This document shows positions 15,554 through 24,761 of a DNA stretch of 64,000 nucleotides, in pieces. How positions within the stretch are numbered: position 1 is the stretch's first letter; each line of letters starts with the position of its first letter. A model generated the notes under the pieces. That model saw only the letters and a list, made by a program, of their open reading frames with translations. It was not told the origin of the DNA and did no database searches. A program made the position numbers and the translations under genes. Origin of the DNA: Fimbriimonadia bacterium (GTDB lineage Bacteria > Armatimonadota > Fimbriimonadia > Fimbriimonadales > JABRVX01); NCBI GenBank assembly GCA_039961735.1, contig JABRVX010000006.1:1-64000 (forward strand). Reading direction: 5' to 3'.

Positions 15554-16960
15554 TCATGCGTGCCAGTGGATGTCCCACTCCAGATACGTCGTCAGAGCGT
15601 CGTAAACCGGTGCTGCGACCTCGGAGAGGTTCGCGGCCACGTGGTGTTCGAAGCCGTTCGCACAGATATAGTGCAGCAGGAGTTGCAGGTTGGGCACCTC
15701 CACTACTCCGAAACCACCGAAGGTGTCTAGCGGATCATCCGTCACGCGACCCTCGCCCACGTATCCGACGATGTCGCCCGCCAGGTCATCCGTGGAAATG
15801 CGTAGGAAGCTCAGCGGCCCCGGCTGCATGCGCCCGACGATGGTGCCATAAGCGTTCTCCCGGCCCACGCTGGCTGCGATAATGTCCTGCAACGACATCC
15901 TCTGCTCTCGGAACACGCTCTTCGGCAGATTGGAACAGTGGAACACCACGCACTTGTCCGGATCGTCCCCATAGTTGTTGTTCCAGTCTAGCAGTGCCGA
16001 AGGCTTGCCCGAAGCGAGCTGAAGGATGTGCATTCCCAGCACGCCTGCTATGTCGGTCTCGCATGCAGAGGGCATCAACCGGTCGCTCATCATGGACATT
16101 AGGGTGCAGGGCACGATTCCGTAGAACTCCTCGATGGAGGTCCAACACTGGAAGGCCGTGGCTGCCAACTCACGGTCCCGCATCCAAGCGTCCACCACTG
16201 CACCCAGGCGAGCCATGCGATCCAGGCTTTCGGCGGGGATACCCTCGGTCTGGGTGTAGGCACGGATCTCGTCCAGCTTCGCTTTGACCACTGGATCATC
16301 CGAGCTTAGACGATTGGCGCGACCGATCACCTCGGACAGGTCTAGCGTCTCGACAGTGATGCCCGATCTCTCGAGAAGCTTCTCGCTGTAGCGCACGGTG
16401 TTGAAAGCTGCCGGACGCGCGCCTATGCAACCGACGCGGAGGTTGCGCAGCCCTCGCACCACTCGACAGGTGGCGCCGAACCGCTGCAGATCTTCTCGGA
16501 AGGAGTCGTTGTCCGGGTCCACCGTGTGCAGCGCGGTCAGCGAGAACGGGATCCCATACTGACGCAAGTTGTTGCACACCGACATCTTTCCGCAGAAGCT
16601 GTCGGCCCTGTCTGCGAGCGACATCTTTGCCGGCTTGTCTGCGAAGGCATGCACCAGGACGGGCACGTTCAGTGCTGCGAGACGGATGGTGTCGGCGACT
16701 GCGCGCTCGTCGCCAAAGTTGGGCAGCGTTACCAAGATGCCATCTATATCGTCTGCGTGCTTACGGAATAATTCGGCACAGGCCCTCGCCTCACCAAACG
16801 TTTCGACCGAACCGAACTTACCCACGCTTTCCGGTAGCACGACCGTGTCGAATCCCATTTTCTCGAGCAGTGCCAGTATCCGCTCCCGCCCGGTCTTACA
16901 TAGGTGATCCGGGAAGAAGCCGCGGTTTCCTACTATGACACCTAGTGTGGTTCTCGACAT
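15554..16960 (-). CDS. L-fucose/L-arabinose isomerase-like protein
   Basis: 468 residues; AGGAGG lies about 7 nt before the ATG. It has the layout of COG2407-type fucose isomerase relatives: an N-terminal Rossmann-like half (GVIVGNRGFFPDHL, GFDTVVLPES, GILVTLPNFGDERAV), a central half with HAFADKPAKM and GCIGARPAAFNTVRYSE, and a C-terminal isomerase domain. In that domain CETDIAGVLGMHILQLA supplies the likely metal-binding Glu/Asp, and HCSNLP and GRMQPGPLSFLRIS follow. These proteins interconvert aldoses and ketoses or act on sulfo- or deoxy-sugars; the substrate is unknown. The gene stands alone. Confidence 0.8.
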   Translation of the reverse strand: MSRTTLGVIVGNRGFFPDHLCKTGRERILALLEKMGFDTVVLPESVGKFGSVETFGEARACAELFRKHADDIDGILVTLPNFGDERAVADTIRLAALNVPVLVHAFADKPAKMSLADRADSFCGKMSVCNNLRQYGIPFSLTALHTVDPDNDSFREDLQRFGATCRVVRGLRNLRVGCIGARPAAFNTVRYSEKLLERSGITVETLDLSEVIGRANRLSSDDPVVKAKLDEIRAYTQTEGIPAESLDRMARLGAVVDAWMRDRELAATAFQCWTSIEEFYGIVPCTLMSMMSDRLMPSACETDIAGVLGMHILQLASGKPSALLDWNNNYGDDPDKCVVFHCSNLPKSVFREQRMSLQDIIAASVGRENAYGTIVGRMQPGPLSFLRISTDDLAGDIVGYVGEGRVTDDPLDTFGGFGVVEVPNLQLLLHYICANGFEHHVAANLSEVAAPVYDALTTYLEWDIHWHA

Positions 16961-17315
16961 TCCATTCCTCCTAGGATGTATGTTGTCCCTTGCTCTCTCC
17001 CACCCCGTTAGGTGGTGCCACCCTCACCACTGCAAGCTGTGAGGGATGAGACAGTGACGCGATGAGGGGTATGACTGCCGCCATGCTGAGCCCGTCGAAG
17101 CAAACGTCATGCTGAGCCCGTCGAAGCATGACGGCGCGTGCCGCACGCAACCTGCTTGACGCGCCACGCTCGCCGCCTGCCACGCATGCTTCGACGGGCT
17201 CAGCATGACGGGTGGCCCGAGCACCCCGCTCAGCATCAGGGGTCATCACGCACTCCAATCTTGGTCGGTCGTTGGTCCGATACACAAGCACATCCCAGCA
17301 CCAAAGCTCCACTCG
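16961..17315. other. Intergenic region with REP-like cluster
   Basis: 355 bp without a supported gene; it contains the third group of REP-like palindromes (17080-17209). Open frames over it translate the palindrome into HAEPVEA-like peptides and are not genes. Confidence 0.6.
17080..17209. repeat. REP-like palindrome cluster (copy group 3)
   Basis: Forward units at 17080-17101 and 17106-17132 and one inverted unit at 17184-17209, the same layout (two forward, one inverted, about 50 bp loop) as copy group 1. Sequence after the second forward unit (GGCGCGTGCCGCA) resembles the sequence after the forward unit at 10885. Confidence 0.85.
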
Positions 17316-17768
17316 CTACCCCGTCACCGGCACGAAGATACGGACGGGCACATTGCCCTCCATCACGCCGGGGGCAAACTCCTCGAAACACGGGTTCCCC
17401 TCTACGTAACGATACCCAGACCCTGGCAGCCACTCACCGAAGATGCGATGCCAGGTCGGCCCGATCTCCTCCATGCTGCACTCGAAGACCGCGTATCTTG
17501 CCTCGGGAACATCGCGGGCGACGAGTCCTTCCTTCGCCGCGGTCCCGGCGGGAATCATCATGCCCGCCAAGAAGTCGCTCGCCTTCGGGTCTCCCGCGTC
17601 GAAGTAGGCTCCATAGCACGCCTCTCCCAGTGCAACAGGCGCGATATCAGCCATCCGCCTCTCGAATGCGGCCCACAGGGCCTTCCAATCGGCCTGCTCG
17701 AGCACGATGCGCTCGCCCACTCCCAAGAGCGTGAATCCGGCACGATCCTCAAACGTCGGCTCTTTCAT
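17316..17768 (-). CDS. GyrI-like effector-binding domain protein
   Basis: 150 residues with a good AGAGGAGG ribosome site. The whole protein is a single GyrI/AraC effector-binding fold without a DNA-binding domain. It has the paired half-repeats: an N-terminal LGVGERI strand, then WKALWAAFERRM, CYGAYFDAGD and FLAGMMIP, and in the second half VFECSMEEIGPTWHRIFGEWLPGSGY, FEEFAPGVMEGNVPVRIFVPV. The conserved C-terminal acidic residue of the ligand pocket is present in FEEF. Such stand-alone proteins bind or hydrolyse hydrophobic small molecules. The role here is unknown. Confidence 0.85.
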   Translation of the reverse strand: MKEPTFEDRAGFTLLGVGERIVLEQADWKALWAAFERRMADIAPVALGEACYGAYFDAGDPKASDFLAGMMIPAGTAAKEGLVARDVPEARYAVFECSMEEIGPTWHRIFGEWLPGSGYRYVEGNPCFEEFAPGVMEGNVPVRIFVPVTG

Positions 17769-17769
17769 T

Positions 17770-18367
17770 CGGCCTCCTCTGCTACGATTCGAGGGTCAGG
17801 AGAGAGCTCCTACCCACGGGTTTTGCAGGAAGAGGACGGCCTGATTGTAGGCTACGCCGAGAACGGCAACGTCTTGCTCTTGGCGCGCCTATTGGACCGA
17901 CGCCGACTCGTGGGAAGAACTTCGGGAGTACCCCTGGGGCGTCACCCAGTCAGTTCGGCGACCCGAAGCCTGCGAACCTCAACCGCGCCGCTCTGTCGCG
18001 CGCTCCACCGAGCTTGCCATCACGCTACCACTGACTGAGAAGGGCGAGAATTACTGGTCGGGACTGCGCGGTCTCCAGGCGTGGGTCACCGAGCCTACGC
18101 GACAACTTGAGGTTCGACGATGTTGCGCCTGATGGCCTTCGCAACAAGGCACCGCGCAACGCCCACATGAACTGGTACATCTACGATGCCCTCGTCGGCG
18201 CACGCTATGCAGCTTCACAGTACCTCACGATGATCGAAGGCGACCTGCCACAGTCGGAAATCGAGTCGATTCGAGCTGCGGGACGGCACTATCGCGAGGA
18301 GGCCGCGCATCTCGAGTCTGCGCGCGACACGGTCAGGCCGACGCTTTGGAAGCTGCGGTGGCACTGA
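17770..18367 (+). pseudogene. Decayed gene with at least two frameshifts
   Basis: Three reading-frame fragments follow one another without gaps: EEDGLIVGYAENGNVLLLARLLD (about 17828-17900), then DADSWEELREYPWGV...LTEKGENYWSGLRGLQAWVTEP (about 17898-18127), then RFDDVAPDGLRNKAPRNAHMNWYIYDAL... to 18367. Each has protein-like composition, none has a good start, and the joins overlap by a few bases, as expected for single-base indels. The last fragment (86 residues) is helical and acidic. No family was recognised. It is divergent from the GyrI-like gene. Confidence 0.5.
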
Positions 18368-18432
18368 AACGAGAGGCTGGGGCACTTGGCAAGGTCCGAT
18401 CGTCGCTAACAGCCCCTGCTTCGGGCTAATGC

Positions 18433-18462
18433 GCGATGGGGGCGCTTCCGCGCCCCCATCGC
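18433..18462. terminator. Bidirectional hairpin terminator
   Basis: A perfect 13-bp stem, GCGATGGGGGCGC / GCGCCCCCATCGC, with loop TTCC. It lies between convergent units (pseudogene and PpiC gene). No long T run follows. Confidence 0.7.
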
Positions 18463-18485
18463 CGAAGTTGGTCACGAGCTTTCCT

Positions 18486-19523
18486 CTAGCGGGGTGGTCG
18501 GTTGCCCTCGGGCGAGGGCTGCGGCTGCCTGGGAGTCATTGCGCCAGGAGGGACCACAGGCACGATGTAGTTTTCCATCTTCGCCTTGTCCTGGAGTTCG
18601 CGCACGATCATCCCGCGCTTCATCTCGGTGATGCGGTCCACGGCAGTCTTGTACTCCTCGGGAGTGGCCTGCTGGCCTGTTTTGACCAAGCGCACGATCT
18701 GGTATCCGCTCGGCGTCTCGATCGGATCGGTGACAGCGCCGACATTCTTGCCCAAAACAGCTTCTGCGAACTTGGGGTCCAGCTCTTCCTTCCAGCGCCA
18801 TCCGAGGTCTCCGCCCTTACCCTTCGTAAACGGGTCCTCGCTGTACTTCTCGACCGCTTCGTCCCAGGATAGCCCACCGCGGATCTCCTCGACGACCTTC
18901 TGGGCGGCTTCGAGCGTTGCCGCCTTATTCTTTTCCTGCTCTTCGGGGGTGTTGCCCGGCACGCGGATGATGATCTGCGCCGTGGAGACCAGGTCATCGC
19001 GCTTCAGGCTCTGCTCAATGATGCGATCGAGCTGGATGGTCGCACGGATCTGAATGTAGAGCCTCGTCCAAGCGGTATTCCGAGCCAATAGTTCCTGTTC
19101 CAACGTGCGTCCGGCGGGCACGAGGGGTTTGAGATCGGCCAGTGTCTCATCCATCTTGGCCAACACGTCTGCGCGGGTCACCCGGATCTTCTGCCGATTG
19201 GCCTCTTGGTCTATCAGCTTGAAAATCATCAGTGTGTTGACGACATCCGCGGCGCGCCAATCCCACAGGAAGGTGGTGACTTCGCGTGCGGTGATCGCCT
19301 CGCCGTTCACCTTTGCTACAGCCTTATCCGGGGCCCATGCGGGCACGAAGCGGTCCTCGGGGATGTTGTACCAATTGGGTCGCTGCTGCGCCGGGGTCTT
19401 TGCAGGCTGGCTGGTAGCGGTGGTTCCCTTCCCGCCCTTTGTCGTCTGGGCATCGCTAACCGTGGTAACTCCGAATGCCAGTGCAATGGTGGCTGCTAGG
19501 CACAATCCGATGTGGGACGCCAT
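18486..19523 (-). CDS. PpiC-type peptidyl-prolyl isomerase, secreted foldase
   Basis: About 345 residues from ATG 19523; a TTG at 19529 and an upstream GTG are alternatives. A signal peptide (GLCLAATIALAFGVTTVSDA) leads to a linker rich in Thr, Gln and Pro, then a SurA-like chaperone region (residues 60-180, VAKVNGEAITAREV). The parvulin domain is at about 180-285 (STAQIIIRV, WDEAVEKYSEDPFTKGKGGDLGW, FAEAVLGKNVGAVTDPIETPSGYQIVRLV). The tail is Pro/Gln-rich. Expected to assist folding of exported proteins, fitting the many secreted proteins in the window. Confidence 0.88.
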   Translation of the reverse strand: MASHIGLCLAATIALAFGVTTVSDAQTTKGGKGTTATSQPAKTPAQQRPNWYNIPEDRFVPAWAPDKAVAKVNGEAITAREVTTFLWDWRAADVVNTLMIFKLIDQEANRQKIRVTRADVLAKMDETLADLKPLVPAGRTLEQELLARNTAWTRLYIQIRATIQLDRIIEQSLKRDDLVSTAQIIIRVPGNTPEEQEKNKAATLEAAQKVVEEIRGGLSWDEAVEKYSEDPFTKGKGGDLGWRWKEELDPKFAEAVLGKNVGAVTDPIETPSGYQIVRLVKTGQQATPEEYKTAVDRITEMKRGMIVRELQDKAKMENYIVPVVPPGAMTPRQPQPSPEGNRPPR

Positions 19524-19619
19524 GATCCTCAAAACTCTCACCTCGATCGGGGATATCGGGCGCAAGGCGCCCCTGGGTGTGGCGATTCTTGCATAGAAAC
19601 CGACGGGCTGTCCACTTGC

Positions 19620-20582
19620 CTAGCGCGGCACGGGTACTTGGCGCGCCAGGTTCTTCAGTACGTCGTCCGGCCTCAGCCCTTCTATCTCGGCTTCCGGACG
19701 GAGAAGCACTCTGTGCCTCATTGCTGGCAGATAGACCGACATAACGTCGTCGGGGGTTACGTAATCGCGCCCGTGAAGCGCAGCAGCCGCCTTCGATCCC
19801 GAGAGCAACGCAACACCAGCACGAGGCGAGCCACCCAACACTAGATGCTCGGCCCCACGAGTCTTGCGGACGAGTGAGCCTATGTACCGTAGCACCTCCG
19901 CAGTAACCTGCACCCCGGCGATGGCCGCGCGTAGAGGTGCCAGCTCGAGCGCACTGACTACTGACACAATGCCCGCCTCGTCGAGCCTAGAGGGACGGAA
20001 TCCGCGGTGATGGAGGTCCAAGACTGTGAGCTCGGCCGACTCGTCGGGATAATCCACCAGCACCTTGAACAGGAAGCGATCGAGTTGTGCCTCGGGCAGC
20101 GGGTAGGTTCCCTCGTACTCTATGGGGTTCTGTGTGGCAAATACGATGAACGGGTCCGGCAGGCTCTGGGTCGAACCCTCGATGGTCACCCTCCGCTCCT
20201 CCATGGCTTCGAGGAGTGCAGCCTGAGTTTTCGGGGGCGTGCGGTTTATCTCGTCCGCAAGCAGGACGCTGGTGAAGATCGGTCCGAGTCGTAGCTCGAA
20301 CACGCCGCTAGAGGAGACGTACACCGATGTGCCGGTGATGTCGGAAGGCATCAGGTCAGGTGTAAACTGAATGCGGCGGAACGGGAGGTCGCATGCAAGC
20401 GCGAGAGACCGTACGGCGAGGGTCTTCGCCACGCCGGGGACACCTTCCAACAACACGTGCCCGTCCGCGAGCAGTGCGATCAGAAGTTGGTCCACGACCT
20501 CGTCCTGCCCCGCGATCGCCTTGCGGATTTCGCCTCGAAGTCGCTCCGCCGCTTCCGCAACCTGTTGCACGCCGGTGTCCAT
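19620..20582 (-). CDS. MoxR-family AAA+ ATPase
   Basis: 320 residues. Walker A GVPGVAKT near residue 47, Walker B VLLADEINRTPPKTQAALLEAMEE, sensor 1 FATQNP, the arginine-finger region PEAQLDRFLFK, and the C-terminal lid with GGSPRAGVALL and DYVTPDDV. MoxR ATPases act as chaperones for VWA-domain and membrane protein assembly and are normally encoded next to DUF58, DUF4129 and DUF4350 genes. Here those partners (DUF4350, DUF4129) lie at 55.2-57.3 kb instead. Divergent from the dnaK operon across 205 bp. Confidence 0.93.
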   Translation of the reverse strand: MDTGVQQVAEAAERLRGEIRKAIAGQDEVVDQLLIALLADGHVLLEGVPGVAKTLAVRSLALACDLPFRRIQFTPDLMPSDITGTSVYVSSSGVFELRLGPIFTSVLLADEINRTPPKTQAALLEAMEERRVTIEGSTQSLPDPFIVFATQNPIEYEGTYPLPEAQLDRFLFKVLVDYPDESAELTVLDLHHRGFRPSRLDEAGIVSVVSALELAPLRAAIAGVQVTAEVLRYIGSLVRKTRGAEHLVLGGSPRAGVALLSGSKAAAALHGRDYVTPDDVMSVYLPAMRHRVLLRPEAEIEGLRPDDVLKNLARQVPVPR

Positions 20583-20698
20583 TGGGCAGATGATTCCCTT
20601 GTTGCCTCTATCCTCCTGCTAGTGGGCTTCCGGGAGGCCGCATTGCCCCGTATTTTTACTTGTATTTGACGCAAAGTCTCATTTTAGGACGCAGAAGA

Positions 20699-20719
20699 CT
20701 TGACAATAAGGCACTCAAG
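20699..20719 (+). promoter_or_regulatory. HAIR operator (HspR site) overlapping a -35 element
   Basis: CTTGACA-N7-ACTCAAG fits the HAIR consensus CTTGAGT-N7-ACTCAAG: the right half is perfect and the left half matches 5 of 7. The left half also contains TTGACA (20700-20705), a perfect -35. With a 17-nt spacer the -10 would be CACGAT (20723-20728), which is weak. HspR bound here would block polymerase. hspR is the last gene of the same operon. Confidence 0.75.
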
Positions 20720-20787
20720 TGCCACGATCTGCGTATCAGGAACTAGACGCGCGACGAACAGCTACGCGTCCGGAGGTTTTGCGAATC

Positions 20788-22707
20788 ATGGGCAAAGCAG
20801 TTGGCATAGACTTGGGCACGACGAACTCGGTCGTGGCTGTGATGGAAGGCGGCGAGCCTACCGTCATCAGCACCGCGGAGGGTGGACGGATTCTTCCCTC
20901 TGTAGTCGGGTTCAAAAAGAACGGAGAGCGTCTTGTAGGCGTGACTGCCAAGCGACAGGTGGTGGTGAACTCCGACAACACCATCTACTCTGCAAAGAGG
21001 TTCATTGGCCGTCGGTTCGACGAGGTCACCGAGGAGGTCAAGCTCGTTCCCTTCAAGGTGAAGCCGGACAAGAACGGGATGGTCACCTTCCACATCCCCG
21101 CGATGAACAAGGACTATACGCCGGTGGAGATCGGTGCGATGGTGCTCGGCAAGCTGAAGGCAGACGCCGAGGCCTACTTGGGCGAGCCGGTTACCGATGC
21201 GGTCATCACCGTACCGGCGTACTTCAACGACTCACAGCGCACGGCGACCAAGCAAGCCGGCGAAGTGGCCGGGCTGAACGTGCTACGCATCATCAACGAG
21301 CCCACTGCTGCGGCACTAGCATACGGCCTTGACAAGAAAAAGAACGAGACCGTACTGGTATTCGACCTGGGTGGAGGAACCTTCGACGTCAGCATTTTGG
21401 ACGTTGGAGAGGGTGTTTTCGAGGTGAAGTCCACCAGTGGCGACACGCACCTGGGCGGAGACGATTTCGATGACCGCATCGTGCAGTACGTGGTGAAGGA
21501 GTTCAAGAAAGACACCGGCGTGGACCTGATGAAGCAGCCCGATGCCCTTCAGCGCATACGCGAGGCGGCGGAGAAAGCCAAGACCGAGCTGTCGACGCAG
21601 GTCACGGCCAACATCAACCTGCCCTACATTACGGCGGTGGACAATCAGCCGAAGCACCTGGACATGACCATCACGCGCGCACAGTTCGAAGGGCTGTGCA
21701 CCGACCTGCTGGAAAGGGTGAAGAAGCCGTTCCACCAGGCTCTGGAAGACGCGAAGCTGAAGCCTCAGGACATCGACGAGGTTTTGTTAGTCGGCGGTTC
21801 GACCCGTATGCCGATGGTGCAAGAGCTGGTCAAGACGCTGTGCGGCAAGGAGCCGAACCGTGGCGTCAACCCAGACGAGGTGGTTGCGGTCGGTGCGGCG
21901 ATTCAGGCCGGCGTGCTTGCGGGCGAGGTCAAGGGCATCGTCTTGCTTGACGTCACTCCGCTATCCTTGGGCGTGGAGACGCTCGGCGACGTGATGGACA
22001 TCCTGATCGAGCGAAACACCACGATCCCGACGAAAAAGCAACGGACCTACACCACTGCTAAGGACGGGCAGACTGAAGTCGAGATTCACATCCTGCAGGG
22101 CGAGAGGAGCCGCGCAAGCGCCAACAAGTCGCTCGGGAAGTTCCATCTGACCGGGATTCCACCGGCGCCCGCGCGGGTTCCGCAAATCGAAGTCACCTTC
22201 GACATCGATGCCAACGGGATTCTGAACGTCAGCGCAAGGGACCTGGCTACCAACCGCCAGCAGGCTATCACGATCACCGGCTCGGGCAGCCTCGCCAAGG
22301 AGGAGATCGAGCGAATGATCGCCGAGGCTGAGAGCCTGAAAGACCAGGACCGCGAGTTTCGCGAGCGCGCCGAGACCTTCAACAAGGCCGACCAACTCTG
22401 TTACAGCGTGGAAAAGACACTCGCCGACCTCGGCGACCAGCTATCCGAGGCTGACAAGACTACGGTCAACGACCTGGTCGCATCGCTGCGGAAAGCTGTG
22501 GCGGACCAGAACTTGGAAGAGGTGAATCGCCTACACAACGACCTGGAGCAGGAGTTCTACAAGCTGTCGAAGCAGGTGTACGAGCGCGCGGGCAGCCCGA
22601 CGCAGCAAGAGGCTCCCCCCACCGAGGAGACCGTCGGAGCTGCCGCCGGTACATCGAGTTCCGGCCCTGACGAGGACGTGATCGACGCAGAGTTCAAGAC
22701 CGAATAG
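20788..22707 (+). CDS. dnaK: Hsp70 chaperone DnaK
   Basis: 639 residues from ATG 20788 (GGAGG 11 nt upstream); the frame is open upstream but the conserved protein starts [14 protein letters not shown]. Nucleotide-binding domain to about residue 380 with the phosphate-1 loop, [24 protein letters not shown] and [11 protein letters not shown]. The linker contains [16 protein letters not shown], which opens the substrate-binding beta domain. The helical lid follows, and the tail ends EDVIDAEF as in most DnaKs. Folds and refolds cytosolic proteins with DnaJ (encoded downstream). grpE is absent from this operon. Confidence 0.98.
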   Translation: MGKAVGIDLGTTNSVVAVMEGGEPTVISTAEGGRILPSVVGFKKNGERLVGVTAKRQVVVNSDNTIYSAKRFIGRRFDEVTEEVKLVPFKVKPDKNGMVTFHIPAMNKDYTPVEIGAMVLGKLKADAEAYLGEPVTDAVITVPAYFNDSQRTATKQAGEVAGLNVLRIINEPTAAALAYGLDKKKNETVLVFDLGGGTFDVSILDVGEGVFEVKSTSGDTHLGGDDFDDRIVQYVVKEFKKDTGVDLMKQPDALQRIREAAEKAKTELSTQVTANINLPYITAVDNQPKHLDMTITRAQFEGLCTDLLERVKKPFHQALEDAKLKPQDIDEVLLVGGSTRMPMVQELVKTLCGKEPNRGVNPDEVVAVGAAIQAGVLAGEVKGIVLLDVTPLSLGVETLGDVMDILIERNTTIPTKKQRTYTTAKDGQTEVEIHILQGERSRASANKSLGKFHLTGIPPAPARVPQIEVTFDIDANGILNVSARDLATNRQQAITITGSGSLAKEEIERMIAEAESLKDQDREFRERAETFNKADQLCYSVEKTLADLGDQLSEADKTTVNDLVASLRKAVADQNLEEVNRLHNDLEQEFYKLSKQVYERAGSPTQQEAPPTEETVGAAAGTSSSGPDEDVIDAEFKTE

Positions 22708-22741
22708 CCACTCACACTAACAAGAAGGAGGAGTCGAAACA

Positions 22742-23188
22742 ATGACACTGTCAAGACAAGACCCGATGACGCCTTTCGGGCGCTTCGACCGCATAGTTCG
22801 AAGGCTGTTCGACGAGATAAACGCGCCGGCTTGGAACGAGATCTCTGCGGGCGTGTCTGCGTGGGCTCCCCCCGTGGACATCAAGGAGACCGAGTCCGAG
22901 CTAATTCTAACGGCTGAGCTGCCCGGAGTCAAGATGGAGGACATCGACATCGAAATGGCGGGCGAGCACCTGACCATCAAGGGCAAGCGCGAGTTCGAGC
23001 AGACTACCGAGAAGGACAACTACATCCGCGTCGAACGGGCTTACGGGAGCTTCTCCCGCTCGTTCATGCTCGGCGTTCCGATCGAGGCGGATAAGGTGGA
23101 GGCCAGCTACAAGGACGGCGTGCTCACGGTGACGCTGCCGAAGTCGCCCAGCGTGCGCCCGAAAAAGGTACAGGTCAACGTCAGCTAA
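22742..23188 (+). CDS. Hsp20/alpha-crystallin small heat-shock protein
   Basis: 148 residues with a strong AAGGAGGAG ribosome site. The alpha-crystallin domain spans about residues 38-145: PPVDIKETESELILTAELPGV, the GEHLTIKGKREFE strand pair, YGSFSRSFMLGVPIE, and YKDGVLTVTLPK containing the G-V-L signature. The C-terminal V-Q-V tripeptide resembles the IxI/V anchor. An ATP-independent holdase, placed between dnaK and dnaJ, where many bacteria have grpE. Confidence 0.95.
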   Translation: MTLSRQDPMTPFGRFDRIVRRLFDEINAPAWNEISAGVSAWAPPVDIKETESELILTAELPGVKMEDIDIEMAGEHLTIKGKREFEQTTEKDNYIRVERAYGSFSRSFMLGVPIEADKVEASYKDGVLTVTLPKSPSVRPKKVQVNVS

Positions 23189-23200
23189 ACCCTGTACTGG

Positions 23201-23230
23201 CCCGGGGTGCGGGCTTGCCCGCACCCCGGG
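23201..23230 (+). other. Strong intra-operonic hairpin between hsp20 and dnaJ
   Basis: A perfect 14-bp stem, CCCGGGGTGCGGGC / GCCCGCACCCCGGG, separated by TT, with no T tract. It lies 12 nt after the hsp20 stop and 20 nt before dnaJ. It could stabilise the upstream mRNA, act as a partial terminator, or be a processing site. Confidence 0.6.
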
Positions 23231-23250
23231 GGCCATAAGGTGGTGGAGTC

Positions 23251-24300
23251 ATGCCAGGCAAAGACTATTACTCCGTGCTCGGAGTCGGACGCAATGCTAC
23301 TGACAAGGAGATAAAGGCGGCCTATCGCAAGAAAGCCAGGCAGTTCCACCCCGACGTGAACCCCGGCAATAAGGATGCCGAGGAGAAGTTCAAGGAAGTC
23401 AGCGCCGCCTACGAGGTGCTATCCGATCCGCAGAAGCGAAAGATGTACGACACCTTCGGCGCCAACTACGAGCAGGCGCAGCAGGCTGGCGAACGATTCC
23501 AAGACTTCGATCTAGGTGGGTTCCGTTTCGGCGACCTCGGAGATATCTTCTCGCAGTTCATGCGCGGTCAGGGTGGCTCTACCACCACCGTCCGACCACC
23601 GCAAGACATCCAGTACGAATCCGAGATCACTCTGGAAGAGGCTTTCGGGGGGGTCACAAAGACCATCACCCTACAGCTCGACGAGCCCTGCGCCGGCTGC
23701 AGCGGCACCGGCTCGAGAGCCAGCGGCAAGCGCCGCACATGCCCCACCTGTGGCGGACGCGGTGCGATTGGCGGTCTGTTCGGCATGCAGTCCGCTTGCC
23801 CAGAGTGTGGCGGCTCGGGACAGACGGATAGAGATGTGTGCCCCGAGTGCAAGGGACGAGGATCCACGCCCGGCCGCCGAAAGGTGACCGTGAAGATACC
23901 CGCGGGCGTGGCCGACGGTCAGAAGGTGCGGGTCGCCGGGCAAGGAGTGGCGGGGAGTTCCGGACGCAAGGGGGACCTGTACGTGGTAGTGCGGGTTCGA
24001 CCGCACGAGAAGTTTCGGCGAGATCGCGACGACCTTCACGTCGAAGTGCCCGTGTACTTCACGACCGCTGCTTTGGGGGGTGAGGTGCAGGTGCCTACCA
24101 TGCGCGGCCAGGTCAGGATGACCCTCCCAGCCGGCACGCAGTGCGGACAGAAGTTCCGGTTGCGAGGAGAAGGCATGCCACGGCTGCGCGGACAGGGACG
24201 CGGTGACCTGTATGCAACCGCGAAGGTGATCCTTCCCAAGCGCCTGTCGGTGAAGCAGCGAGAGCTATTCACTCAACTAGCGGAGCTGGGGGAGCAATGA
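23251..24300 (+). CDS. dnaJ: Co-chaperone DnaJ
   Basis: 349 residues. The J domain (1-70) contains the HPD tripeptide (FHPDVNPG). A Gly/Phe-rich region (about 90-110) follows. The zinc-finger domain has four CxxCxGxG repeats ([32 protein letters not shown]). Two C-terminal beta domains and a short tail complete a full type I DnaJ. It stimulates DnaK ATPase and delivers substrates. The stop overlaps the hspR start (ATGA), so the repressor is translationally coupled to it. Confidence 0.97.
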   Translation: MPGKDYYSVLGVGRNATDKEIKAAYRKKARQFHPDVNPGNKDAEEKFKEVSAAYEVLSDPQKRKMYDTFGANYEQAQQAGERFQDFDLGGFRFGDLGDIFSQFMRGQGGSTTTVRPPQDIQYESEITLEEAFGGVTKTITLQLDEPCAGCSGTGSRASGKRRTCPTCGGRGAIGGLFGMQSACPECGGSGQTDRDVCPECKGRGSTPGRRKVTVKIPAGVADGQKVRVAGQGVAGSSGRKGDLYVVVRVRPHEKFRRDRDDLHVEVPVYFTTAALGGEVQVPTMRGQVRMTLPAGTQCGQKFRLRGEGMPRLRGQGRGDLYATAKVILPKRLSVKQRELFTQLAELGEQ

Positions 24301-24686
24301 CACGCGACGAACCGCTGTACCCGATCGGTGTGGTATCGAGATTGTGTGGTTGCCATCCGCAGACGCTGCGCATGTACGAGCGCCTAGGGCTTATCAAGCC
24401 GCAGCGTGTGGGTGCCAAAAACCGTATGTACAGCGAGGCCGACCTAGAGCGTCTTCGCCGCATACAGCGTCTAACACAAGACATGGGAGTGAACCTAGCC
24501 GGTGTGGAAGTCATATTGCGGCTGTTGGACGAGATTGCCGAGATGCAGACCGAATTCGATGAGCACCTGACCAAGCTACAGCATGAGATGGAACGGCGGA
24601 TTGCCGAACTGATGAAAGACAGCCAGGCACCCGTCCCAGCAGAGCGCGTGACGATCACTCGGTTTCGGCGGCGTATAGACGTATGA
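24297..24686 (+). CDS. hspR: MerR-family heat-shock repressor HspR
   Basis: 129 residues. An N-terminal winged-helix MerR domain ([45 protein letters not shown]) and a short coiled-coil tail without a metal- or drug-binding domain fit HspR. HspR represses dnaK operons by binding HAIR inverted repeats with DnaK as co-repressor, and a HAIR site precedes dnaK here, supporting an autoregulated loop. The C-terminal tail ([20 protein letters not shown]) is longer than a minimal MerR domain. Confidence 0.92.
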   Translation: MTRDEPLYPIGVVSRLCGCHPQTLRMYERLGLIKPQRVGAKNRMYSEADLERLRRIQRLTQDMGVNLAGVEVILRLLDEIAEMQTEFDEHLTKLQHEMERRIAELMKDSQAPVPAERVTITRFRRRIDV

Positions 24687-24705
24687 TTATCACGTGTGAT
24701 AGGAA

Positions 24706-24734
24706 GCGGGCGGGGCGCTCTGCGCCCCGCCCGC
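24706..24734. terminator. Bidirectional hairpin terminator after the heat-shock operon
   Basis: A perfect 13-bp GC stem, GCGGGCGGGGCGC / GCGCCCCGCCCGC, with loop TCT, between hspR and the convergent giant secreted-protein gene. No T tract on either strand. Confidence 0.75.
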
Positions 24735-24761
24735 AGCATTCAGTCGAGTTGGCGTCGGGGT

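Noticed and set aside
4939-17209. CRISPR array
   Set aside because: The repeated units are palindromic, inverted relative to one another and not regularly spaced; no cas genes.
20660-20695. TTGACG near 20666 as the dnaK -35 element
   Set aside because: At 16-18 nt spacing there is no -10-like hexamer, whereas the HAIR-overlapping TTGACA has at least a partial one.
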